Shown one piece after another: positions 26,737 through 34,147 of a DNA stretch of 64,000 bases. A program made the position numbers and the translations under genes. Source of the stretch: JAMXLG01 sp963818925 (GTDB lineage Bacteria > Vulcanimicrobiota > Vulcanimicrobiia > Vulcanimicrobiales > Vulcanimicrobiaceae). Under the pieces are notes generated by a model that worked only from the letters and a program-made list of their open reading frames with translations, made no database searches and had not been told where the DNA came from. Each line of letters starts with the position of its first letter. The stretch's first letter is position 1. The DNA lies in contig CAWFTN010000001.1 in assembly GCA_963818925.1 (NCBI GenBank), forward strand, positions 3,357,104-3,421,103. Direction: 5' to 3'.

Positions 26737-27093
26737 TTATTGAATGTCCATACTGAGAGATTGCTTCATTGATGCTTTGAACTGCGTTTGCTGATCGGGC
26801 GTAAGAATGCCGTAGATGTTCTTTATCAATGCTTTCGCGTCAGCTTGTTTCGTCGCATCATCGGCATTTGCGGTTTGCGTTTGATAGTTGTCTACCATAG
26901 ACTTGATCTCGCGTTTTTGTTTGAACGTGAGGTTGACGCTCATGAGCGCATTTTTGACCGCAGCCTTGACTTGCGACGGCGAAGGCTGCGCGGCTTGAGC
27001 GATTACAATGTTTTCCTTTGCTGAAACGGAAAGCGGCGCCAACGTCACAAACACCGGAACGATGGCGAGCGCGACTAATCGATGAATTCGCAT
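26737..27093 (-). CDS. Small exported Spy/CpxP-like helical protein
   Basis: 118 residues. A signal peptide (RLVALAIVPVFVTLAPLSVSA) precedes a helical, Lys/Gln-rich mature part. That part contains LTFKQKREIKSMVDNYQ and ILTPDQQTQFKASMKQSL; the second resembles the LTxxQ motif of periplasmic Spy/CpxP chaperones. It is probably a periplasmic stress or scaffold protein. Family assignment rests on this one motif and on composition. Confidence 0.6.
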   Translation of the reverse strand: MRIHRLVALAIVPVFVTLAPLSVSAKENIVIAQAAQPSPSQVKAAVKNALMSVNLTFKQKREIKSMVDNYQTQTANADDATKQADAKALIKNIYGILTPDQQTQFKASMKQSLSMDIQ

Positions 27094-27279
27094 GTGTGAG
27101 CCTCCAAAAGCCTATTCTAAACGATTCGGGGCACGCGCGCGTTTCTAACCGAAAACGGAATTAAATACCGCCATGAGCCAATCGCCGTTCTTTACCATCG
27201 TCACTACGAACGAACACGATGTGCCCTCACGAACGTGCGGTTATACGCCTGCCGGTCCGGTGTGTGTTTTGCTTACGGG

Positions 27280-27936
27280 ATGACCCATAGCACACTCTTT
27301 TGGATCACCGTTGCCAACGTGCTCTATCTTGCGTCGTACTCCGTACACGACATTTTGTGGTTGCGCGTCCTTAGCGTTGTCGCAATGCTGCTGCTGACAA
27401 AATACTACTTGATGCAGCCGACACCATTGATGGTACCGGTGTGGTGGACCGTGGTCTTCATTGCGATCAACGGCTATTGGATCGTGCGGTTGATCGTGGA
27501 ACGCCGGCCGGTTCACTTCACCCCGGACGAGGCTCGCTTGAAGGAAGTCGCGTTTCCTTCGCTCACGGCGCGGGAAGCGCGGAACCTCTTCGCTCTCGGA
27601 ACGTGGGATGACTTAGCGCCCGGTACATCTGTGGTGCGACACGATGAAGAAACGAAGGGTGTTTCGGTTATCGCTCACGGCATCGCCGACGTCGTTCATC
27701 GCGGCGTCAAGGTGAACGAGCTTGGCGAAGGGCAGTTCGTAGGCGGCATCGACCGAAACGCCGCGAAGCTCGAGATGGACGTGGTGGTTCGCGAGGCGAT
27801 GCGCGTGTTATGTTGGCCCCCTACGCGTATCGACGCGTTTTTGGCAAAGCGTCCTGACGCCGACGTCGCGCTGGAGCGCAGCATCGGATTCGAACTACGG
27901 CGCACGCTCAACAAAGCGCTTTCCGAACTCGCTTAA
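27280..27936 (+). CDS. Popeye-domain-like membrane protein with cyclic-nucleotide-binding fold
   Basis: 218 residues from the ATG at 27280. Three N-terminal hydrophobic segments (LFWITVANVLYLASY, LRVLSVVAMLLLTKYYL, WWTVVFIAINGYWIV) are followed by VERRPVHFTPDEARLKEVAFPSL. A cNMP-binding-like jelly roll comes next (GTWDDLAPGTSVVRHDE, then VNELGEGQFVGG). This layout matches the Popeye family, which binds cAMP in animals; the bacterial members are uncharacterised. The stop codon abuts the start of the MntP-like gene with no gap, so the two are almost certainly coupled. Confidence 0.7.
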   Translation: MTHSTLFWITVANVLYLASYSVHDILWLRVLSVVAMLLLTKYYLMQPTPLMVPVWWTVVFIAINGYWIVRLIVERRPVHFTPDEARLKEVAFPSLTAREARNLFALGTWDDLAPGTSVVRHDEETKGVSVIAHGIADVVHRGVKVNELGEGQFVGGIDRNAAKLEMDVVVREAMRVLCWPPTRIDAFLAKRPDADVALERSIGFELRRTLNKALSELA

Positions 27937-28497
27937 ATGGTTCACACCGCGGTACGAATTTTCGCGGTCGCGCTTGCCATTGGCTTAGACGTTCTGGCTC
28001 TTTCCACCGCGATTGGAATCAAAGGTCCGCCGTGGCGCGTTCGGTTGCGGCTCGGCGCAGCGTTCGCCGGTGCTGAACTCTGCATGCAGGTCGTGGGCCT
28101 ACTGCTCGGGACCGGCTTCGGTCGAATCGTGGGGGAAATTGCGACCTGGACCGGACTTTTCGTTCTCGCGGTCATCGGTGTGTGGATACTGCGTGAAGGC
28201 TTTACGGACGGTGACGACCACGAATTCGATGTGCAGACGCCGGGTGGTCTGGTGCTCGCGTCACTGTCGATCAGCTTGGACTCATTGGGTGTCGGGTTTG
28301 CGCTGCCAGCGCTAAAGCTGCCGCTGCTCCCGCTCCTCGGCACCGTTGCCGTGTCGACAGTATGCTTTACGTTCGCTGGGCTGGCGTTCGGTGAAGCACT
28401 CGGGCACACGTTTGAGAAGAATGCGGAACGGGGCGCTGGTGTCGTGCTCATCCTGCTCGCTGCAGCCTTCGCGTATCAACACCTTCACGGTGGCTGA
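27937..28497 (+). CDS. MntP-like manganese/cation efflux membrane protein
   Basis: 186 residues and six predicted helices arranged as a duplicated three-helix unit. The paired Asp motifs, AIGLDVLALSTAIGI in helix 1 and SLSISLDSLGVGFAL in helix 4, are the hallmark of the MntP/DUF204 exporters and line the cation path. The length matches the family (about 185-190). It is likely an inner-membrane Mn2+ exporter; the related specificity of TerC/CadD-like transporters cannot be excluded. It is coupled to the Popeye-like gene. No yybP-ykoY-type riboswitch is evident upstream of the pair. Confidence 0.8.
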   Translation: MVHTAVRIFAVALAIGLDVLALSTAIGIKGPPWRVRLRLGAAFAGAELCMQVVGLLLGTGFGRIVGEIATWTGLFVLAVIGVWILREGFTDGDDHEFDVQTPGGLVLASLSISLDSLGVGFALPALKLPLLPLLGTVAVSTVCFTFAGLAFGEALGHTFEKNAERGAGVVLILLAAAFAYQHLHGG

Positions 28498-28551
28498 AAA
28501 GCGAATACCGCTTTTCAGATTTGATTAACACTTGGGATTGACAGTGATCCC

Positions 28552-29304
28552 ATGATACACGCACGCGACGATGACGCGCTTTGGAATGGCGAGCAGGGTG
28601 CCGGAGGTATTTCGTGGTCCGATCGAAGCAGCATGGGGCTGCTTCGTGGCGTCATCGATCCCGCCGATCTCTCGGGCCGGCGCAACGCCTACATGCATGC
28701 GCTCCACACGGCTGTCTTGAAGAGCGAACTTCGCAAGGCCGGGCACTTGACGAAGGTTCTCGATTTTGGCTGCGGAACCGGGCGTTTTATCGAGGTCCTT
28801 TCACAATTCGGACTTCTGGTTGCCGCTGCGGACAAAGAATCGTCGATGGTACATGCCGCGCGCCGTTACGCAGGCAGCTACGCCGAGGAGATTGTGTGCT
28901 GCGACCCGGACAAGTTGCCGTTCGAGACGGGAACGTTCGATTTTACGCTCTGCTCGAGTGTGCTTTGCGTGACGATGAAGCCGCTGCTTCAACGAATTGT
29001 TCGCGAGCTGGCGCGCGTGACGAAGCCGGGCGGCAAACTGTTGTTGCTCGAGCAGGTACGCTACGACCGGGATCTTTCGATCTCGCGCTATTACGAGCTG
29101 TTGTTGCGCGCGGGTTTCGACGTTGAGCGCGCGTACCCGATCCGCTCCGGCTCGTCGATCTTCACGACCTGGTCGGCGCAGAACCGGTGGATTCCCGTTT
29201 CGGTATTCCCGAAGATTGCCGCGGCGGAATTGATGCTGAATTCGCGGGGGTTCGCGTTGAAGCGCTCGACATACACTCAGTACGCGATCGTCGCCCGGCG
29301 ATAG
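28552..29304 (+). CDS. Class I SAM-dependent methyltransferase
   Basis: 250 residues. Motif I is VLDFGCGTGRFIEVLSQFG, followed by an acidic end of strand 2 (AAADKES), motif II/III region FETGTFDFTLCSSVLC and post-motif PGGKLLLLEQV. The family is the Methyltransf_11 type, acting on small molecules or quinone/lipid precursors; the substrate is unknown. The C-terminal part (YYELLLRAGFDVERAY) is typical of substrate-binding lids. It converges with the cupredoxin gene, 6 bp apart. Confidence 0.85.
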   Translation: MIHARDDDALWNGEQGAGGISWSDRSSMGLLRGVIDPADLSGRRNAYMHALHTAVLKSELRKAGHLTKVLDFGCGTGRFIEVLSQFGLLVAAADKESSMVHAARRYAGSYAEEIVCCDPDKLPFETGTFDFTLCSSVLCVTMKPLLQRIVRELARVTKPGGKLLLLEQVRYDRDLSISRYYELLLRAGFDVERAYPIRSGSSIFTTWSAQNRWIPVSVFPKIAAAELMLNSRGFALKRSTYTQYAIVARR

Positions 29305-29310
29305 AAGCGT

Positions 29311-29661
29311 TTATTGAGCTGCCGTGACGATGATTTCGCCGGCCATCCCCGAGTGATAGCTGCAGACGTAGTGATAGTCGCCGGCCTTATTGAACGTGTA
29401 TTTCCACGACTTGCCGGGCCCAATGTCTCCCGACGATCCGAGGTCGCTAGCCGTCACGTTATGCGTGACACTGTCGTCGTTTTGGAAGACGACCGTCTGA
29501 CCGACTAGCACTTTCGTGGATGCCGGATCGAACGCTAAGTTGTGCATGTGCACGGTGACGGTCGCCGATGGCGATCCGCCGCCCTGTCCGAGGACGGGCG
29601 AAATACTCCATGCAGCCCCGAGTGCCAGCACACACGTTAGAATAGTGAATGCTCTGATCAT
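29311..29661 (-). CDS. Exported type I copper protein (plastocyanin/cupredoxin)
   Basis: 116 residues. A signal peptide ending near residue 25 is followed by one cupredoxin domain (HNLAFDPASTKVLVGQTVVFQNDD). The complete type I copper site is visible: His67 in VTHNVTA, then Cys100, His103 and Met106 in the C-terminal loop CSYHSGM. It is a small periplasmic electron carrier. No oxidase or denitrification partner is adjacent. Confidence 0.9.
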   Translation of the reverse strand: MIRAFTILTCVLALGAAWSISPVLGQGGGSPSATVTVHMHNLAFDPASTKVLVGQTVVFQNDDSVTHNVTASDLGSSGDIGPGKSWKYTFNKAGDYHYVCSYHSGMAGEIIVTAAQ

Positions 29662-29812
29662 CCTTCCACGCTCCTTTGGTGTTTCTCGCGATACGTCACG
29701 ATACGCGCGGAGTATGAAGGAAGCCTAAATGTGCCGACGCGTGATTCCTTGACCGGGATCAATTTCACGTTGTGAGCGCAGGCGTAGGCAGGGCCACAGC
29801 GTATCACCCGGC

Positions 29813-31756
29813 ATGCATCGTATTCTCTGCGCGGCCCTATGCTGCGCGTTGATTTTTTCCGCTGCCTCGCGCCCCGCAGAGGCTGCTCCGCCGAGCGCCG
29901 CCGCCATCTATGACGCAATGCAGAGCGTTGTTACCTTTGATTCACTCTCCGTCTCACCGGACGGAACGCACGTCGCGTGGCAACAGACCGCCCATCACCA
30001 TCCAACGGTATGGGTGGAGGCGCTGACGACGCACATGCGCGTGCGCGTAAGTGCCGATGCGGCAAATAAAGATGCACACGAAGGCGATATTGCTTGGTCA
30101 CCCGATTCGAGGCGCTTTGCGTTTCTCTCCGATGCTCGTAAGAAAGGGCCGGAGCAACTCTACCTTGCGAACGCCGACGGCACGCATGTCGTGCAACTCG
30201 GAACGCTCACCGGCGCCGCGCAAGAGGTCACGTGGTCGCCGGACGGCGCACGCGTCGGCTTGTTGTATATCGCGCATCCGCATCGGAAGTCCGGAGCGCT
30301 GGCCGCGGGCGCGCGCGACATCGGCGTCATCGGCACCTCGTACGACGAGCAGCAAGTCGCAACGGTCGATGTACGAAGCGGAGCGGTGCGCCTCGTCACG
30401 CCTGCCAATGATTACGTGTACGAATACGCGTGGTCGCCCGACTCATCACACTTTGCGCTGACGTACGCGCGGGGAAGCGGCGATGACAACTGGTGGATCG
30501 CGAAGCTCGCAACGGTAGCATCTGCGGGCGGTACGTTGAACGACGTACTCGCGCCGAAGTATCAGATCAACGCGCCCACCTGGTCGCCCGACGGACGTTC
30601 GATTGCCGTAATCGGCGGCATCATGAGCGATTTCGGTTCGGTCGGGGGCGACGTCTACCGTGTCGATCTTGCTTCGAAAACTGCGCGCGATATTACCCCG
30701 GATATGGAATACAGCGCGTCGTCCTTGCGTTGGGTGACACCCGGGCGAATCATGATGCTCGCGCATCACAACGGATCGCGCGTGCTCACGTCGCTCGATC
30801 CGCAAACCGGTCACGTCACGATGCTTGCCGGCAGCGCGGAAAATCTCGCGGACCTGAGCGTTTCAAAGCGCGGCTCGATGGTGGCCGTGGTTCGCCAATC
30901 GTTTACGCAAGCGCCGGAGTTGTGGGCCGGAGCGCCGCGTGCACTCGCGCGCGTCACGAACGTCAACGCGCGTGTTCCGCAGTTCAGCGGACGAGCCGTT
31001 TCATTGACCTGGAACAGCGATCAGTACAAGGTGCAAGGGTGGCTCATCTATCCGCGCGACTATCGCACGGGCCGCACGTATCCAATGGTAACGGTCGTTC
31101 ACGGCGGTCCTTCGGCGGAATCGTTGCCGTCCTTCTCGAGCTTGTTCATCAGCCCGCTCGTTGCAAACGGATACTTTGTATTCGAACCGAATCCACGCGG
31201 CAGTTTCGGGCGCGGCGAAGCGTTTGCCGCGGCAAACGTCAAGGACTTCGGCGGCGGCGACTGGCGCGACGATCTCGCTGGAGTCGATACAGCGATAGCA
31301 TCGGCGCCGATCGATGGCCATCGTCTCGGTTTGGCGGGGTGGAGTTACGGCGGCTACATGTCGATGTGGGGCGAAACGCAAACAAACCGGTTCAAAGCGA
31401 TCGTTGCCGGTGCCGGTCTCGTCAATTGGCAGTCATACTACGGTCAGAACAAGATCGATCAGTGGATGACGCCGTTCTTCGGCGCGTCCGTCTACGACGA
31501 TCCGTCCGTGTATGCAAAAAGTTCGCCGATAACGTACATCAAACAATCGAAGACCCCGGTGTTGATTCTCGCCGGCGAACGAGATGAAGAAGTGCCGGCA
31601 GCGCAGTCGTTTGAGTTCTATCACGCGATGCAAACCCTAGGAGTCCCCTCGCAACTCGTCGTGTACGCGGACGAAGGTCACGGTGTGCGTCAGCCCGGTC
31701 ACGTAACGGATATTATCTCGCGCATGACCGCGTGGTTCGGTAAATACTTGCATTAG
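29813..31756 (+). CDS. S9-family prolyl oligopeptidase / dipeptidyl-aminopeptidase-like
   Basis: 647 residues. A signal peptide of about 24 residues is followed by a WD40-like propeller with SPDG repeats (SVSPDGTHVAW, WSPDSRRFAFLSD, WSPDGARVG, WSPDGRSIAVIGG). An alpha/beta-hydrolase domain starts at about 400 (VQGWLIYPRDY). The catalytic triad is visible: Ser in GWSYGGYMS, Asp in LAGERDEEVP and His in DEGHGV. It is an exported peptidase trimming short peptides, consistent with the other secreted peptidases in this window (S53, M28). Confidence 0.95.
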   Translation: MHRILCAALCCALIFSAASRPAEAAPPSAAAIYDAMQSVVTFDSLSVSPDGTHVAWQQTAHHHPTVWVEALTTHMRVRVSADAANKDAHEGDIAWSPDSRRFAFLSDARKKGPEQLYLANADGTHVVQLGTLTGAAQEVTWSPDGARVGLLYIAHPHRKSGALAAGARDIGVIGTSYDEQQVATVDVRSGAVRLVTPANDYVYEYAWSPDSSHFALTYARGSGDDNWWIAKLATVASAGGTLNDVLAPKYQINAPTWSPDGRSIAVIGGIMSDFGSVGGDVYRVDLASKTARDITPDMEYSASSLRWVTPGRIMMLAHHNGSRVLTSLDPQTGHVTMLAGSAENLADLSVSKRGSMVAVVRQSFTQAPELWAGAPRALARVTNVNARVPQFSGRAVSLTWNSDQYKVQGWLIYPRDYRTGRTYPMVTVVHGGPSAESLPSFSSLFISPLVANGYFVFEPNPRGSFGRGEAFAAANVKDFGGGDWRDDLAGVDTAIASAPIDGHRLGLAGWSYGGYMSMWGETQTNRFKAIVAGAGLVNWQSYYGQNKIDQWMTPFFGASVYDDPSVYAKSSPITYIKQSKTPVLILAGERDEEVPAAQSFEFYHAMQTLGVPSQLVVYADEGHGVRQPGHVTDIISRMTAWFGKYLH

Positions 31757-31846
31757 CGGAAACGCTTTTCGAAGTCTCATCGACGTTGATCGGGTCCATC
31801 CGGCGGTGCTACGCTAGTGCGAACCGTTTGTTTGGGAGATGTAGAC

Positions 31847-32167
31847 ATGCCCAAATACCTTATTCAGGCTTCCTACACTGCCGATGGCGCGAAGGGCTTA
31901 CTTCGCGGCGGCGGAACCGCGCGACGCAAGGCGGTGGAGGAGCTCGCCGCCGCCGTGAACGGAAAGATCGAAGCGTTTTATTTTTCTTTCGGCGAGCACG
32001 ATATCGTGATCGTCGCTGATTTCCCCGATAATTCGGCGGCCTCGGCCGTCGCGCTGGCGGTTGGTTCGTCGGGCGCGGTTCGTACGAAGACGACGGTGAT
32101 GATGTTGCCCGAAGAGGTCGATGCGGCGACGAAACTGCAGATTGCATATCGCGCTCCCGGACAGTAG
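31847..32167 (+). CDS. GYD-domain protein
   Basis: 106 residues from the ATG at 31847, preceded by TGGGAGA; a GTG at 31817 is less likely. The pattern MPKYLIQASYTADGAKGLL, an AVEELAAAVNGKIEAFYFSFGEHDIVIVAD core (two segments) and a C-terminal TTVMMLPEEVD define the GYD family. These are small ferredoxin-like dimers, often annotated as GYD domain-containing proteins, with unknown chemistry. Confidence 0.8.
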   Translation: MPKYLIQASYTADGAKGLLRGGGTARRKAVEELAAAVNGKIEAFYFSFGEHDIVIVADFPDNSAASAVALAVGSSGAVRTKTTVMMLPEEVDAATKLQIAYRAPGQ

Positions 32168-32179
32168 CCTGTAGAACGC

Positions 32180-32704
32180 GTGCGGCGCATCGGCGTCCTG
32201 GGCGCGATGAAAGAAGAAACCGCGCGGCTCGTTGCCGATATGCGCGGCATTACGATGGCGGCCATCGGTGGCCGCGCCGACACGCAAGGGATCGAGCGAG
32301 CCGACTCTAGCGGGACGCTCTACGATCGCGACGTTACCGTGGTGTTCTCACGCTGGGGCAAGGTGGCCGCTGATCGACCGGTTCGTCCAGCACGATATGG
32401 TGCACGTCCCTTGTTCAAGCAGTACGAGCTTCCGATTCCCGATCTTGGGCTACACATCATCAGTCTTGGTATTGAAGCCCGCGTGGTACAACTCGCGGTC
32501 GCTTCAGCTAAACGCTACGTGGCCGCCGTATCGGGCAACGCGCAAGTCCGCGCCGGGCTCATTGTAAGCGGAGACCGTTTCATCATCAGCAGCGAGGCTA
32601 CAGAAGGGCTTCGTTCCGAAGTTGTCAGCAGCATTGCAAGTCCGCTCACCGCCGGAGTCGTGCGAGATTTAATCGCGCATATTGATACGAGAGGTACGAC
32701 GTGA
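32180..32704 (+). pseudogene. Decayed MTA/SAH nucleosidase (internally deleted mtnN relic)
   Basis: A 174-codon frame against about 230 in the intact family. N-terminal IGVLGAMKEETARL and FSRWGKVAA, central ARPLFKQYELPIPDLG and GLIVSGDRFIISS are nucleosidase signatures. The GVAGG purine-site region and the ME and terminal Asp catalytic segments are missing. In an alternative frame the DNA at about 32370-32400 reads LIDRFVQHDM, which belongs directly before ARPLF, so the gene has at least two deletions and a compensating frameshift. The frame is open throughout. Its TGA overlaps the rpiA GTG, so its translation may now serve only to load ribosomes onto rpiA. Confidence 0.7.
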
Positions 32705-33381
32705 CGAGGAGCAACGACGCCGGTAAACGTGCTGCCGGATATGCTGCTGTCGACCGGTTCGTTCGTGACGGCACATGTATCGGGCTCGGCACCGGAACGA
32801 CGGCGTATTACGCGATCGAACGCGTTGGCCAACGCATTGCCGCGGGTGAAGAAATCGTCGCGGTTGCGACGTCAAAGAAAACAGAGCAGCTTTGCGAACA
32901 GTCGCGTATTCCGCTCGTTGCACTGCTCGAGCGTCAGATCGACGTAGCGATCGATGGTGCCGACGAGATCGCGCCCGACTGGGCGCTGATCAAAGGCGGG
33001 GGCGGAGCGCTCTTTCGCGAGAAAGCCGTCGCGCTGTGCGCGCGGAAGTTCGTCGTCGTCGCTACGCCCGCAAAACTCGTCCCGGCATTGGGAGAATTTC
33101 CGCTGCCGGTCGAGATGGTGCCATATGCGATGCCGTACGTGCTGCGGGAAATCAGCCGCGCGTATCCCGACATCGAGATTGTGCGTCGTGGCGGCGATAC
33201 GCCGTTCACGACGGATAACGGAAATTGGATTCTTGACTGTCACTTTGGCAGAATCGATCAGCCCTTGGTGCTCGACTCTGGGCTCAAGAGCATTCACGGA
33301 GTTGTTGCGACCGGTATCTTCGTCGGCCTCGTGAACGATGTCGTCCTTGGACATGAGGACGGGACGGTGCAGTGCGACTAG
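32701..33381 (+). CDS. rpiA: Ribose-5-phosphate isomerase A
   Basis: 226 residues from a GTG that overlaps the upstream stop (GTGA). It interconverts ribose-5-P and ribulose-5-P in the pentose phosphate pathway. Signature motifs are GLGTGTTAYY (phosphate loop), DGADEI with the catalytic Asp, and KGGGGALFREK with the catalytic Lys and Glu region; the C-terminal LKSIHGVVATGIF is also conserved. The length is normal. It converges with a small hypothetical gene, overlapping it by 4 bp. Confidence 0.95.
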   Translation: MTRSNDAGKRAAGYAAVDRFVRDGTCIGLGTGTTAYYAIERVGQRIAAGEEIVAVATSKKTEQLCEQSRIPLVALLERQIDVAIDGADEIAPDWALIKGGGGALFREKAVALCARKFVVVATPAKLVPALGEFPLPVEMVPYAMPYVLREISRAYPDIEIVRRGGDTPFTTDNGNWILDCHFGRIDQPLVLDSGLKSIHGVVATGIFVGLVNDVVLGHEDGTVQCD

Positions 33382-33635
33382 AGGCCGATTCTCGTCAGGT
33401 CCGCGACGAATTCTTGCGTGCTCGGGCTATCCCACCAATTTGCGATGATTGCTTCAACCTCACGCACGGAACTCAGCGCTCCAACGTGCTCTTCGAGCGA
33501 AGCGCGTTGCGGAGCGGGCTGCGCTAATTCGTCTTCGAGTCCATTGATTGATTCATGCGCTTCGTGCGAAGCCGGGATGGCGGCGCGGAGCGCATCACCG
33601 GGGAAAGATGCTCGGGCTTCATCCTGCTTATCCAT
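33378..33635 (-). CDS. Small acidic protein of unknown function
   Basis: 85 residues, acidic, with Ala/Glu-rich helical character (HESINGLEDELAQPAP) and a C-terminal NWWDSPSTQEFVADLTRIGL. No family is recognised and no membrane segment is seen. The 4-bp overlap with rpiA and the absence of a competing gene make it a plausible coding region, but this is weak evidence. Confidence 0.4.
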   Translation of the reverse strand: MDKQDEARASFPGDALRAAIPASHEAHESINGLEDELAQPAPQRASLEEHVGALSSVREVEAIIANWWDSPSTQEFVADLTRIGL

Positions 33636-33660
33636 ACGTCAACGCTACAATTTTGGTCCA

Positions 33661-34085
33661 TGCTGAACCTCCTTATGCGCCTGCGTAACGCTGACGCCGA
33701 CACGCTACGCGAAGCAATCGCAGCGGTGCTAGAATAGGCGTGTAAGGCTTGCCGGGCTGAACCAACATTCGAAGGTTGTCGCGATGTCTGGAGAGTACCG
33801 GCCGCTCCGAAGACAATGCACGAGCCGGTTGCGAGCAGCATTCCGACACTGCTGATTTCCGGCACCTTGGATACGTTGACGTCTCTTGCGGGTGCGAAGG
33901 CCGCAGCAATGCGCCTGTCCCACGCAACATTCATCAGCATCCCGGGTGTCGGACATACTGCTTCCGCGTCGTCTCCATGCGCACAAGCTGTCATCGTTTC
34001 GTTCTACGCTGCTCCGGACCATCCCGATACATTGTGCGTCCGCGCGCTGAAGCCGGAAAGCTTCGCCTCAACGCCGGCGCAATAG
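33661..34085 (+). pseudogene. Relic of an exported alpha/beta hydrolase (TAP-like C-terminus)
   Basis: The second part is a recognisable hydrolase C-terminus: FEGCRDVWRVPAAP, then SSIPTLLISGTLDTLTSLAGAKAAAM (acid Asp) and ISIPGVGHTASAS (catalytic His), then an end similar to the TAP-like domain. Upstream, in the same frame but before a TAG at 33735-33737, is LNLLMRLRNADADTLREAIAAVL. The nucleophile-elbow half of the enzyme (GxSxG) is absent. It is an inactivated and shortened gene. A terminator follows. Confidence 0.6.
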
Positions 34086-34092
34086 CCAAACA

Positions 34093-34130
34093 CAAAAAAA
34101 GAAGCGAGCAGATTGCTCCGCTCGCTTTTC
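34093..34130. terminator. Bidirectional terminator after the hydrolase relic and S53 peptidase gene
   Basis: AAGCGAGC (34102-34109) and GCTCGCTT (34120-34127) form an 8-bp stem with a 10-nt loop. It is flanked by an A-tract on the left and TTTT on the right, so it can act on both strands. It lies 17 bp past the S53 peptidase stop on the minus strand. Confidence 0.75.
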
Positions 34131-34147
34131 TACGCGGTGTGCGCGCG

